Positions 1 through 8,645 of a stretch of DNA of 64,000 nt are shown here, piece after piece (the first letter of the stretch is position 1; each line of letters begins with the position of its first letter). A program made the position numbers and the translations under genes. The notes below the pieces were generated by a model that searched no databases, was not told the origin of the DNA, and worked only from the letters and a program-made list of their open reading frames with translations. This DNA is from KK5 sp034043675 (GTDB lineage: Bacteria; Pseudomonadota; Gammaproteobacteria; Burkholderiales; Burkholderiaceae_C), in the NCBI RefSeq assembly GCF_034043675.1, contig NZ_JAXCLA010000004.1:372001-436000 (forward strand), given 5' to 3'.

Positions 1-776
1 AGGTTGGCGGGATAGATGAAGGAGAAGCAGGCATCCCGCGCCACGGCCACGCGGCGGCCGGCCAGCGGCGTCGCGCCGGGAGACTCGACGGGAGCCGGCT
101 CGATGCGGGCCAGGTCGAGGCTGTCCAGGCCCACGCCGGTCTCGCTCGTGGCCGCATCCCATGCGTCGGCCCAGCCATCCAGCAGCGCGTCGATGCCGGG
201 CAGCTCCATCGCCTGCACCAGCCCCAGATGGCGCGCCGGCAGGCGCAGCGCCTCGGCGCGCGGCAAGGCCGCCAGCAGCGGCAGCGTGGCCGGTAGCGCC
301 TCGGCCACCATGCGCGCATGGGCCGCCCCGGCGATGCGATTGGCGACGACCGCACGCACCGCAATGTCATCGCGAAAACGCTGCAGCCCGGTCGCCACGG
401 CGGCCAGGGTCTGCGCCATCGCCGAGCCATCGATCACCACCAGCACCGGCAGGCCGAAGGCGGCGGCGAGGTCGGCGCTGCTCGGCGCGCCGTCGAACAG
501 GCCCATCACCCCTTCGACCAGGATCAGGTCCGCCTCGGCCGCAGCTTCCGCCAGCAGCGCGCGGCAGCCTTCGAGCCCCACCATGAACAGGTCGAGCTGG
601 TAGACCGGCCGGCCGCTGGCACGCTCCAGCACCATCGGGTCGAGGAAGTCCGGCCCCGTCTTGAAGACGCGCACCCGCTCGCCACGCCGCCGCGCGGAAC
701 GGGCGATGGCCGCGGTGACGCTGGTCTTGCCCTGGCCGGAGGCCGGGGCGCTGATCATCAGGGCGCGGGCAGCCAT
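1..776 (-). CDS. cobB: Cobyrinate a,c-diamide synthase CobB (CbiA type), 3' part outside window
   Basis: This enzyme performs ATP- and glutamine-dependent amidation of the a and c side chains of (hydrogeno)cobyrinate in B12 synthesis. The visible N-terminal 258 residues begin MAARALMISAPASGQGKTSV, with a dethiobiotin-synthetase-like P-loop (SGQGKTS). Next come FKTGPDFLDP and LILVEGVMGLFDG, hallmarks of the CobB/CbiA family. The C-terminal glutaminase domain lies beyond the left edge. The ATG at 776 follows the stop of the DUF1636 gene by one base (TGAGATG), so the gene is the distal member of the cobalamin operon and probably translationally coupled. Family assignment is firm. Whether the substrate is cobyrinate or hydrogenobyrinate cannot be read from this fragment. 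Confidence 0.93.
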   Translation of the reverse strand, partial: MAARALMISAPASGQGKTSVTAAIARSARRRGERVRVFKTGPDFLDPMVLERASGRPVYQLDLFMVGLEGCRALLAEAAAEADLILVEGVMGLFDGAPSSADLAAAFGLPVLVVIDGSAMAQTLAAVATGLQRFRDDIAVRAVVANRIAGAAHARMVAEALPATLPLLAALPRAEALRLPARHLGLVQAMELPGIDALLDGWADAWDAATSETGVGLDSLDLARIEPAPVESPGATPLAGRRVAVARDACFSFIYPAN

Positions 777-777
777 C

Positions 778-1164
778 TCAGGTACCCAGCGGCGGCAGGC
801 GCGCGAGGATGCCGCTGCGCAGGCGCTCCGGGCGTTCGTTGCGCAGCAAGGTGCCATCGGGGCTGCGGGCGTGCAGCGCGGCGCAATCGAGCAGTTGTTC
901 GGCAGTGACCTCGTCGTGCGCCAGATCGCCGAAGAGGTAGCTGTGCTTGCCCGCGGCCTGGAAGGCCACCGAGCAGACGCGGGTGCAGATGCTCAAGCAG
1001 TCGACGCCGCGCACGCGGACCTGGGCGTAGCGCCCTTCGTCGTCCTGCAGCTGCGCTACCTGCGCGGCTTCGAGCAGTTGCTCGCCGGGTGTCGCTTGCG
1101 AGCGGTCGGTGCCGGCCGGGCGGCAGCTGGTGCAGATGATGAGTTCGGTGGTGGTTGTGGTCAT
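778..1164 (-). CDS. DUF1636 family metal-binding protein
   Basis: A 128-residue protein starting MTTTTTELIICTSCRPAG. It carries a CTSC pair near the N-terminus and a second cluster DCLSICTRVC in the middle. This layout matches the DUF1636 family, which resembles thioredoxin-like [2Fe-2S] ferredoxins and is repeatedly found in B12 gene clusters. No enzymatic role is established; electron transfer or metal handling for cobalt insertion or reduction is an inference from context. The ATG at 1164 overlaps the stop of the preceding chlD reading frame in an ATGA junction, which decides the start over a longer in-frame extension to 1200. cobB follows after one base. Confidence 0.85.
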   Translation of the reverse strand: MTTTTTELIICTSCRPAGTDRSQATPGEQLLEAAQVAQLQDDEGRYAQVRVRGVDCLSICTRVCSVAFQAAGKHSYLFGDLAHDEVTAEQLLDCAALHARSPDGTLLRNERPERLRSGILARLPPLGT

Positions 1165-1811
1165 GCTTGTCTTGGCGCGTGAAGATGGCGGGCGCCCCAT
1201 TGGCGGGCCCAGGCGGCGCAGCGGCCGAAGGATCGGGTGGACGGTTCGAAGTCGACGATGACGATGTTCCCGGCGGCAGCCGGGGCGGCGGGCTGCTCCA
1301 GCGTGCGGCCGTCGCTGAGCAACCAGAGCCAGCAGTGCTGCGCGCCGAGCCGGGGATCGCGGCGCTGGGCCCGCAACAGCAGGCGCTCCGCCTCACGCAG
1401 GCCGGCCGCCAGCGGCGTGCCGCCACCGCCGCCCAGTTGCCGGACGCGCTGGCCGCCGGCCGCGCGCGCCGGCGACGGCGCCAGGAGCAGCTCGACGCCG
1501 CTGCCGCCGAAGCACAGCAGCGCCACCTGTTCGCCCGCCCGCGCCGCCTGCTCGATCAGGCGGGCGGCATAGCCCTTGGCCAGGGCCAGGCGGCCGCCCT
1601 GGCGCATCGAGCCGGAGGTGTCCAGCACGATCAGGTGCAGGTGCGGCGGCTGCTCGTTCACCGGGCGATGGCGCAGGTGCTCGCGCCGCAGCTGGCTCGG
1701 CCCCTTCGCGACGAGCGTGGGCAGCCACGCGATGGCGGCGCCCGCGGCCGGCTGGCGCCACCGCCGGCCGCCGCGTCCGGGTTGGAGTTGGCGGCCGGGG
1801 TGGCTCAGGCT
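1161..1811 (-). CDS. ChlD-like VWA subunit of cobalt chelatase, read by -1 frameshift from chlI
   Basis: The frame encodes 216 residues with the conserved lead-in WLPTLVAKG and HLRHRP, then a von Willebrand A domain with MIDAS motif DTSGSM and the downstream GGTPLAAGL segment, as in the C-terminal half of ChlD/BchD magnesium chelatase subunits. There is no ATG or GTG with a ribosome-binding site before the VWA domain. The only upstream initiator-like codon in frame is a TTG at 1883 inside chlI. The frame is entered naturally by a -1 slip on the A7 run at 1811-1817, giving a 549-residue ChlI-ChlD protein starting at 2809. The product should be the medium subunit acting with ChlI hexamers and CobN. 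The stop overlaps the DUF1636 start (ATGA). Confidence 0.85.
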   Translation of the reverse strand, partial: SLSHPGRQLQPGRGGRRWRQPAAGAAIAWLPTLVAKGPSQLRREHLRHRPVNEQPPHLHLIVLDTSGSMRQGGRLALAKGYAARLIEQAARAGEQVALLCFGGSGVELLLAPSPARAAGGQRVRQLGGGGGTPLAAGLREAERLLLRAQRRDPRLGAQHCWLWLLSDGRTLEQPAAPAAAGNIVIVDFEPSTRSFGRCAAWARQWGARHLHAPRQA

Positions 1812-1831
1812 TTTTTTGGTGGCCAGGCTCC
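1757..1831 (-). promoter_or_regulatory. Programmed -1 ribosomal frameshift signal joining chlI to chlD
   Basis: Reading the minus strand, a Shine-Dalgarno-like GGAG (1831-1828) is followed after 10 nt by the slippery run AAAAAAA (1817-1811). In the chlI frame this reads CCA AAA AAA GCC TGA, the A AAA AAA heptamer with a stop two codons later. Six nt downstream begins a hairpin: left arm 1804-1790, 17-nt loop, right arm 1772-1757, pairing over 15 bp with one bulged C at 1763. Spacing and elements are like the E. coli dnaX signal. A -1 shift leads directly into the VWA frame. Programmed frameshifting in chlD genes that lets one gene make two cobalt chelatase subunits has been reported in other prokaryotes. 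Confidence 0.85.
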
Positions 1832-2809
1832 GGTCGAGAGCACGCGGGTCGTGCCCACCGGCTCGGGCGGCAGCGCGCCCCAATCGCCGTCATCGTCGGC
1901 CGGGGCGGGCTTGCTGGAGGGGGCCGGCGCAGGCATCGGCGGTTTCGCGGCCTGCGGCGCGGGGGCGGCGCGTTCGCTGCGCCGATGGGCCAGCGCCAGC
2001 TCCGCCACCGCATCCACGTCGGCGGGCGTCACGGCGCCCTGCCCTTGCAGCGCAGCCAGCGCGCGTGCCGCGCGCAGCATCACGAGGTCGGCGCGCATGC
2101 CGTCGACCCCGGCCGCCAGCGCGGCCTCGGCGGCGCGCGCCAGCACCTCGTCGGACCAGCCCAGGCCTGGCAGCGCCGCGCGCGCGGCCACCACCTGCTC
2201 GCCCAGGCGCGCCAGCTCCGGCGCGTGCCGATCCAGCAGCGCCTGCGGGTCTTCGTCGAAGGCCAGACGCGTGCGCAGGATGGCCTGGCGCAGGGCCGCG
2301 TCGCGCGGGTTCTCCAGCACCACCGAGAGGCCGAAGCGGTCCAGCAACTGCGGCCTCAGCTCGCCCTCCTCCGGGTTCATCGTGCCGACGAGCACGAAGC
2401 GCGCCGCGTGCTGCTGCGAGATGCCGTCGCGCTCGATCGTGTTGACGCCGCTGGCCGCCACGTCCAGCAGCGCATCGACCAGCGCATCGGGCAGCAGGTT
2501 CACCTCGTCGACGTAGAGCACGCCGCCGTGCGCCCGCGCCAGCAGGCCGGGCTTCAGCCGCACGCGGCCGTCGCGCAGCGCGTCTTCCAGATCAAGCGTG
2601 CCCACAAGTTGCTCCAGGCTGGCCGCCAGCGGCAGGGTCACGAAAGGCGCCTGCGGCAGCATCGCGGCCAAGGCGCGAGCGGCGGTGGACTTGGCAGTGC
2701 CGCGCGGCCCGCTGACCAGCACGCCGCCAATGGCGGGATCAACGGCCGCCAGCAGCAGCGCGCGCTGCAGTTCCGGCTGGCCGACCAGGGCGGTGAAGGG
2801 GAATGTCAT
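1805..2809 (-). CDS. chlI: ChlI-like AAA+ ATPase, small subunit of CobN-type cobalt chelatase
   Basis: A 334-residue AAA+ ATPase with Walker A GPRGTAKST (Lys40), Walker B VLYVDEVN (about residues 98-104), and the ChlI/BchI signatures GTMNPEEGELRPQLLDRFGL. In organisms lacking cobS/cobT, ChlI and ChlD homologues serve CobN for ATP-dependent cobalt insertion. No chlorophyll genes are present and cobN is adjacent, so a cobalt role is likely. The C-terminal tail is Pro/Ala-rich and ends WPPKKA at the frameshift site, so termination gives this free small subunit and slippage gives the ChlI-ChlD fusion. The ATG at 2809 lies 2 nt after the cobN stop. Confidence 0.93.
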   Translation of the reverse strand: MTFPFTALVGQPELQRALLLAAVDPAIGGVLVSGPRGTAKSTAARALAAMLPQAPFVTLPLAASLEQLVGTLDLEDALRDGRVRLKPGLLARAHGGVLYVDEVNLLPDALVDALLDVAASGVNTIERDGISQQHAARFVLVGTMNPEEGELRPQLLDRFGLSVVLENPRDAALRQAILRTRLAFDEDPQALLDRHAPELARLGEQVVAARAALPGLGWSDEVLARAAEAALAAGVDGMRADLVMLRAARALAALQGQGAVTPADVDAVAELALAHRRSERAAPAPQAAKPPMPAPAPSSKPAPADDDGDWGALPPEPVGTTRVLSTGAWPPKKA

Positions 2810-2811
2810 GC

Positions 2812-5800
2812 TCAAGACTCCAGGCGCTGTTCCAGCGCCAGCAGGTGTTCTTCGATGCGTTCGCGGTGATCGCCCGGCTCGGCCCACAGGCCGCGGTCCA
2901 TCGCTTCCAGCAGGCGCTCGCCGACGCTCTTCAGCGCCAGCGGGTTGTGCTGCTGCATGAACTCCCGCGTTGCCGGATCGTGCAGATAGGCATCGGCCAC
3001 CATCGCGTACTGGTGGTCGGCCACGGTGCCGGTGGTGGCGTCGAAGGCGAACAGGTAGTCCACCGTCGCGGCGATCTCGAAGGCGCCCTTGTAGCCGTGG
3101 CGCTTGACGCCCTCCAGCCACTTCGGATTGACGGCACGCGAGCGCACGACGCGGGCCAGTTCCTCGCCCAGCGTGCGGATGCGCGGCGCGCCGGGCACGC
3201 TGAAGTCGCCGTGGTACAGCGCCGCCGGACGGCCGGCCAGCTGCTCGACCGCCACCGCCATGCCGCCCTGGAACTGGTAGTAGTCGTCGGAGTCGAGGAT
3301 GTCGTGCTCGCGGTTGTCCTGGTTGTGCAGCACCGCGTCCAGTCCGCTCAGGCGCTGCTCGAAGGCGCCGCGCGCGGCCTTGCCGTGCTCGTCCTGCCCG
3401 TAGGCGAAGGCGCCGGCGCGCAGATAGGCCTGGGCCAGGTCGGCCCCGCCGCTCCAGCGTCCGCTGGCCATCAGCTCCTGTAAGCCGGCGCCGTAGCCGC
3501 CGGGCCGCGGGCCGAACACGCGCCAGCTGGCCTGGCGTTCGGCGTCCTCGGGGGTCAGACCTTGCGCCTGGGCTTCGGCCGCCTCGCGCCGCACCCGCGC
3601 GCGGATCGGGTTCACCTCGTCGGGCTCGTCTTCCTCGGGAATAGCGGCCACGGCGCGCACCGCGGTGTCGAACAGGTCGATCACGTTCGGGAAGGCATCG
3701 CGGAAGAAGCCGGATACGCGCAAGGTGACGTCCACCCGCGGCCGGTTGCGGATCGACATCGGCAGCAGCTCGATGTCCACCACCCGCGTGCTGCCGGCCG
3801 CCCACTTGGGCCGCACGCCCAGCAGCGCGAAGGCCTGGGCGATGTCCTCGCCGCCGGTGCGCATCGTGCTGGTGCCCCAGACCGACAAGCCCACCGAGGC
3901 GGGGAAGCTGCCGTGGTCCTGCAGGTGGCGCTCGATCACGCGCTCGGCGGCGGCGCTGCCCATCGAGTAGGCCGTGGGCGTGGGCACGGCGCGCGTGTCC
4001 ACCGAATAGAAGTTGCGCCCGGTGGGCAGCACGTCGGGCCGGCCGCGCGAGGGTGCGCCGCTCGGGCCGGCGGGCACGAAGCGCCCGGCCAGGCCGCGCA
4101 AGAGCTGTTCGACCTCGTTCGGGCCGCAGGCATCCAGGCGCGGGGCCAGCGTCCGGCGGATGCGCTGCAGCACCGGCGCCGTGTGCGGCCAGTCATCGGG
4201 GGCTAGGTCCTGCCACTCATCCACCAGACGCGCGGCCAGCCGTTCGAGCCGCTCGCGCAGATGGCCCAGGTGGCGCCAGGGCTCGTCGCCCATCGCCTGC
4301 AGCGCCGGCGGGCGCGGGCCGGTCCAGGGCTGGGCCCAGTCCGGGCTCAGCACGTCGACCTCGCCGAGCTGCAGGTCCTGCGCCAGCGCCGCCAGCAGGC
4401 TCTGCTGACCTGCTCCCTTGCCGCCCGGGAAGCGCGCCAGCGCCACCAGCGTGTCGGTGCGCTGCCGGCCCTGCGGCGAGCGGCCGAGGATGTGCAGCCC
4501 GTCGCGGATCTGCGATTCCTTGATCTCGCAGAGGTAGGCGTCCAGGCGCTGCAGCATGGCTTCGCGGGCGGCGTCGTCGGCCGGCCGTACGAAGCCCAGC
4601 TCCTGGTGCAGGTTCTCCTTCAGCACGCGATCGAGGATGTCGGCCCGCAGGCGCCTCGCGCGGCGCGGGTCCAGCGACAGCGCCTCGTAGTACTCGTCCA
4701 TCTGGCGCTCCAGCGCCTGCAGCGGGCCGTAGGTCTCGGCGCGGGTCAGCGCGGGCATCAGGTGGTCGATGATCACCGCCTGCGTGCGCCGCTTGGCCTG
4801 GCTGCCCTCGCCCGGGTCGTTGACGATGAAGGGGTACAAGTGCGGCAGCGGGCCGAGGATGGCATCGGGCCAGCAGGCGGCGCCCAGTGCCACGCTCTTG
4901 CCGGGCAGCCATTCGAGATTGCCGTGCTTGCCCACGTGCACCACCGCGTCCACCGCGAAGACGCGGCGCAGCCAGAAGTAGAAGGCCAGGTAGTTGTGGG
5001 CCGGCACCAGGTCGGCATCGTGGTAGCTGGCGACGAGGTCCAGGTCACGTCCGCGCGCGGGCTGGTTGCCGACGAAGACCTGGCCGTAGCGCTGGCCGGA
5101 GATCATGAAGCGACCGGCGCGCACCATCGGGTCCTGCTCGGGCCGGCCCCATAGCGTGTTGACGGCCTGTTGGTTCTCCACGGGCAAGGCGCTGAAGTCG
5201 GCCAGGTAGTCGGCCATCGACAAGCTCTGCGCCGCGGCGCGCTCGTCGTTGGCGTCGAGGTTGTTGGTGATGCCGCGCGTCAGGTCGGCCATCAGCGCGT
5301 CGCTGTCGGGCGGCACGGCGCCGGTGGGATAGCCCGCCTCGCGCAGCGCCTGCAGGATCAGCACCGTGGAGGCCGGCGTGTCCAGCCCGACGCCGTTGGC
5401 CAGGCGCGAGTCGTCGTTCGGATAGTTGGCCAGCACCAGGGCCACGCGCTTGTCCGCGGCGGGCTTGTCGCGCAGCAGGCACCAGCGGCGCGCCAGCTCG
5501 GCGACGAAGGCGATGCGCTCGGGCTCGGGCTGGTAGCGCACCACGTCCACCTCGGTGCGCTCGCAGCGCCGCTCCAGGCCCTTGAAGCTGATCGCGCGGG
5601 TACCGATGCGGCCGTCGACCTCGGGCAGCACGACCTGCATGGCCAGGTCCCGCGGCGCGAGGCCGTGTGGGTCCGCCAACCATTGGTCCTGGGCGCATCC
5701 GGCCGTGATGAGCTGCAGCACGGGGGCGTCGCCGGCCAGGGCGAACGGCGCCTCGTCTCCACCTTCCAGCGAGGAGACCGCGAAGCTCGTGGCGTTGAGC

Positions 5801-6570
5801 ACCACGGCCACACCGTGTTCGCGCGCCAGCGCCTGCAGCAGCGCCAGGCTGGCCGGGGTCTTCAGCGAATCGACGGCCAGCGCCAGCGCGTTCAGGCCGG
5901 CCTCGGCCAGCGCCGCCAGCATCGCGTCGAACACCGCCGTGTTGCCGGCCTGCAGATGGGCGCGGTAGAACACCAGCAGCGCCGTGGGGGCGCCGGTCTT
6001 CCAGGGCGGGGCTTCCTTCGGCTGGTACTGCAGCGCCGGCGGCAGCGGCACCGGTGCAGCCGGCCGGGCGCCGCGGCCGAACGCGGCGTGGCCAATCAGC
6101 GCGAAGAAGTTCTCTGCATTGGCGCGGCCGCCTTCCCGCAGGCAGTGCCACAGGTGGCGGCAGTCCTCGGCCGGCGCGGTGCTGCGCATCAGCAGTTGCA
6201 GGTCCTCGCCGAAGTCGCCGGAGAACATCGCCAGCCACTGGCCGCGCGCACCGGCCAGGCTCATCGCCTGCTCGACCAGGTAGGCCCAGTCGCTGGGCGC
6301 GCCGAGGTGGTCGATGATGACGACGCGGGCATGGCGCAGCACGTCGTCCACGTACAGGTCGGTGCTGGCGGGCTGGCGCAACCACATCAGGTTGGCCAGG
6401 CGCACCGCGGGGTAGTCGGCATCGAGCCCCGCCGCCACCTCGGCCAGCAGCGACAGCGTGGTGTCGGCCGCGCTGAGCACGACGATGTCGCCCGGCGTCT
6501 GCTCGATACGCACGACGCCCTGGCCGTCGTCCTCGACGTGGCCTCCGGGTCGAGTCGACAGCAGATGCAT
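2812..6570 (-). CDS. cobN: Cobaltochelatase large subunit CobN
   Basis: A 1252-residue protein, the normal size for CobN. It is the porphyrinoid-binding subunit of the aerobic-pathway cobalt chelatase that inserts Co2+ into hydrogenobyrinate a,c-diamide. Family segments visible include PVENQQAVNTLWG, HVGKHGNLEWLPGKS, LPHLYPFIVNDPGEG and, near the end, NPKWLEGVKRHGYKGAFEIA. The ATG at 6570 overlaps the cobW stop (TGATG), and chlI follows 2 nt downstream. That order, CobN followed by ChlI/ChlD, fits a three-part chelatase in which the ATPase subunits come from the Mg-chelatase family. I see no frameshift or truncation. Confidence 0.97.
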   Translation of the reverse strand: MHLLSTRPGGHVEDDGQGVVRIEQTPGDIVVLSAADTTLSLLAEVAAGLDADYPAVRLANLMWLRQPASTDLYVDDVLRHARVVIIDHLGAPSDWAYLVEQAMSLAGARGQWLAMFSGDFGEDLQLLMRSTAPAEDCRHLWHCLREGGRANAENFFALIGHAAFGRGARPAAPVPLPPALQYQPKEAPPWKTGAPTALLVFYRAHLQAGNTAVFDAMLAALAEAGLNALALAVDSLKTPASLALLQALAREHGVAVVLNATSFAVSSLEGGDEAPFALAGDAPVLQLITAGCAQDQWLADPHGLAPRDLAMQVVLPEVDGRIGTRAISFKGLERRCERTEVDVVRYQPEPERIAFVAELARRWCLLRDKPAADKRVALVLANYPNDDSRLANGVGLDTPASTVLILQALREAGYPTGAVPPDSDALMADLTRGITNNLDANDERAAAQSLSMADYLADFSALPVENQQAVNTLWGRPEQDPMVRAGRFMISGQRYGQVFVGNQPARGRDLDLVASYHDADLVPAHNYLAFYFWLRRVFAVDAVVHVGKHGNLEWLPGKSVALGAACWPDAILGPLPHLYPFIVNDPGEGSQAKRRTQAVIIDHLMPALTRAETYGPLQALERQMDEYYEALSLDPRRARRLRADILDRVLKENLHQELGFVRPADDAAREAMLQRLDAYLCEIKESQIRDGLHILGRSPQGRQRTDTLVALARFPGGKGAGQQSLLAALAQDLQLGEVDVLSPDWAQPWTGPRPPALQAMGDEPWRHLGHLRERLERLAARLVDEWQDLAPDDWPHTAPVLQRIRRTLAPRLDACGPNEVEQLLRGLAGRFVPAGPSGAPSRGRPDVLPTGRNFYSVDTRAVPTPTAYSMGSAAAERVIERHLQDHGSFPASVGLSVWGTSTMRTGGEDIAQAFALLGVRPKWAAGSTRVVDIELLPMSIRNRPRVDVTLRVSGFFRDAFPNVIDLFDTAVRAVAAIPEEDEPDEVNPIRARVRREAAEAQAQGLTPEDAERQASWRVFGPRPGGYGAGLQELMASGRWSGGADLAQAYLRAGAFAYGQDEHGKAARGAFEQRLSGLDAVLHNQDNREHDILDSDDYYQFQGGMAVAVEQLAGRPAALYHGDFSVPGAPRIRTLGEELARVVRSRAVNPKWLEGVKRHGYKGAFEIAATVDYLFAFDATTGTVADHQYAMVADAYLHDPATREFMQQHNPLALKSVGERLLEAMDRGLWAEPGDHRERIEEHLLALEQRLES

Positions 6571-7616
6571 CAGGCCAGCGCTTCGGAGAGTTCGCGCTGC
6601 AGCACGGCGCCGTCCAGGTGATCGCCGATCAGCACCAGGCGCGTGCTGCGCGCCTCGCCGGCCCGCCAGGCGCGGTCGAAGTAGCTGTCGAAGCGCTGGC
6701 CCACGCCCTGCACCACCAGGCGCATCGCCGCGCCCGGCAGCGCCACGAAGCCCTTGGCGCGGTAGATCTCGTGGCGCTGCACCAGGGCGACCAGTGCGCG
6801 CTGCAGCTTCTCGCGGTCGCTGACGTCCAGCGTCACCGAGACCGAGTCGAAGGCGTCGTGGTCATGGTCCTCTTCTTCGTCGTGATGCGTCTTGCGCTGG
6901 TCGATCACGTCCTCGACCGCGCGCTCCAGGCCCAGCAGCACCTCCGGGTCGATGCGCCCATGCTGCGCATGGACCAGCTTCACGCCGGCCGGCGTCTCGG
7001 CGCGGATCGCGGCCTCCACGCCCTGCAGCGCGGCGGCGTCCATGCCATCGGTCTTGTGCACGATCACGAGATCGGCCGTGGCGAGCTGGTCTTCGAACAG
7101 CTCGTGCAGCGGCGAGTCGTGGTCGAGGTTGTCGTCGGCGCGGCGCTGCGCGTCGACGGCCACCGGGTCGTCCGCGAAATCGCCGGCGGCCACGGCCGGC
7201 GCATCGACCACCGTGATCACCGAATCGACGGTGAACACGCTGCGCAGCGCCGGCCACTGGAAGGCCTGCACCAGCGGCTTGGGCAGGGCCAGGCCGGAGG
7301 TCTCGATCACCAGATGGTCGATCTGGTCGCGGCGCGCGGCGAGCTGTTCCATCACCGGCGCGAACTCCTCCTGCACCGTGCAGCAGAGGCAGCCGTTGGC
7401 CAGCTCGAACAGCTGGCCGTTCTCCTCGCCCTCTTCGTCGCAGCCGATGCCGCAGCCCTTCAGCAGCTCGCCGTCGATGCCCAGCTCGCCGAACTCGTTG
7501 ACGATGACGGCGATGCGGCGTCCCTTGGCGTTGGTCAGCAGGTGGCGCAGCAGGGTCGTCTTGCCGCTGCCCAGGAAGCCGGTGACGATGGTGGCGGGGA
7601 TCTTGCGGGTTTGCAT
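6570..7616 (-). CDS. cobW: CobW, G3E family GTPase, cobalt/zinc metallochaperone
   Basis: A 348-residue GTPase of the COG0523/G3E group. Walker A is GFLGSGKTT near residue 13. The metal-binding GCLCC motif follows the switch region, HKTD provides guanine recognition, and a His/Asp-rich stretch (HHDEEEDHDHD) precedes the C-terminal CobW_C domain. In B12 clusters CobW is thought to deliver Co2+ to CobN. Position directly before cobN, with the stop codon sharing a base with the cobN ATG, supports that. Other G3E proteins serve zinc or nickel, but context makes CobW the best call. btuC ends 9 nt upstream. Confidence 0.95.
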   Translation of the reverse strand: MQTRKIPATIVTGFLGSGKTTLLRHLLTNAKGRRIAVIVNEFGELGIDGELLKGCGIGCDEEGEENGQLFELANGCLCCTVQEEFAPVMEQLAARRDQIDHLVIETSGLALPKPLVQAFQWPALRSVFTVDSVITVVDAPAVAAGDFADDPVAVDAQRRADDNLDHDSPLHELFEDQLATADLVIVHKTDGMDAAALQGVEAAIRAETPAGVKLVHAQHGRIDPEVLLGLERAVEDVIDQRKTHHDEEEDHDHDAFDSVSVTLDVSDREKLQRALVALVQRHEIYRAKGFVALPGAAMRLVVQGVGQRFDSYFDRAWRAGEARSTRLVLIGDHLDGAVLQRELSEALA

Positions 7617-7625
7617 GAGAGTTCC

Positions 7626-8645
7626 TTATTCAGCGTGAACGAAGAGGTTGCGCATCACGAACAGCGCGCCGACGCCGGCGGTGACGATGCCCACCGGCAG
7701 CTCCTGCGGCGCCAGCACCGTGCGGCTGAGCAGGTCGCTCAGCAGCAGCAGGGTGGCGCCCATCAGCGCGGACAGCAGCAGCACGCCGCGGTGCAGCGCG
7801 CCGGCCAGGCGGCGGGCCAGGTGCGGCACCATCAGCCCGACGAAGCCGATGACACCGGACACGGCGACGAAGCAGGCCGTGGCGAAGGCGCAGGCGATGA
7901 AGACCTGCACGCGCAGGCGCTGCGGATCGATGCCCAAGCTGTGGGCGGTGTTCTCGCCGGCCAGCATCGCGTCCAGCGCCGGCAGCCGGCGCCAGGCGAA
8001 GACGGCCAGTGCCAGCAGGCCGGCCAGCGGCACGAAGAGGCTGTCCCAGCGCGCGGCGCCGAGGCCGCCCATCGTCCAGTGCAGCACCGACTGCGCGGCG
8101 CGCTGGTCGCCCAGGAAGATGAAGTAGTAGGTCAGCGCGGTGAACAGGAAGGAGACCGACAGGCCCGCCAGGATCATCTGCTCCGGCGCATGGCTGCGGA
8201 AGCGGCGCAGCAGCAGCAGGACCACGGCCGCCGAGGTCATGCCGCCGGCGAAGGCGGCCAGCGGCAGTGCCCAGATGCCCATCGCGGAGGCCAGTTCACC
8301 GCTCAAGGTGATCACCGCCACCGCGCCGGCGGCGGAGCCGGACGAAAGGCCGAACAGGAAGGGATCGGACAGCTCGTTGCGCGTCGTCGTCTGCAACAGC
8401 GCGCCGACCAGGGCCAGGCCGGCGCCCACCAGCACGGCCAGCAGCGTGCGCGGCATCCGCAGGTCCAGCACGATGCGGTCCGTCATCGACCAGCCCGTGG
8501 GGTCGGCATGAGCCAGCAGCACCTGCAGGCTGTGGCCCAGTTGCGCCAGGCTCACCGGCGTGGCGCCGACGACGACCGAGGCGGTGGCGACGCAGGCCAG
8601 CGCCAGCAGCAGGCCGGGGGCGAGCGCGCGGAGCTGCATCGTCAC
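7626..8645 (-). CDS. btuC: FecCD-family ABC transporter permease, corrinoid uptake (BtuC-like)
   Basis: A 339-residue, strongly hydrophobic permease with the FecCD/BtuC pattern of about ten membrane segments. It shows the family sequences LRMPRTLLAVLVGAGLALVG and GFVGLMVPHLARRL. It should form the inner-membrane channel for corrinoid import with the ATPase at 9589-10374. The frame begins at GTG 8645, overlapping the upstream stop (GTGA); ATG 8639, two codons in, is a possible alternative. Substrate assignment rests on the riboswitch-controlled B12 operon, because FecCD permeases for siderophores look similar. Confidence 0.88.
   Translation of the reverse strand: MTMQLRALAPGLLLALACVATASVVVGATPVSLAQLGHSLQVLLAHADPTGWSMTDRIVLDLRMPRTLLAVLVGAGLALVGALLQTTTRNELSDPFLFGLSSGSAAGAVAVITLSGELASAMGIWALPLAAFAGGMTSAAVVLLLLRRFRSHAPEQMILAGLSVSFLFTALTYYFIFLGDQRAAQSVLHWTMGGLGAARWDSLFVPLAGLLALAVFAWRRLPALDAMLAGENTAHSLGIDPQRLRVQVFIACAFATACFVAVSGVIGFVGLMVPHLARRLAGALHRGVLLLSALMGATLLLLSDLLSRTVLAPQELPVGIVTAGVGALFVMRNLFVHAE

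Noticed and set aside
1161..1883. Independent chlD gene starting at TTG 1883
   Set aside because: The TTG lies inside chlI with no ribosome-binding site, and the residues before 1817 in that frame do not resemble ChlD. The frameshift signal explains the frame better.
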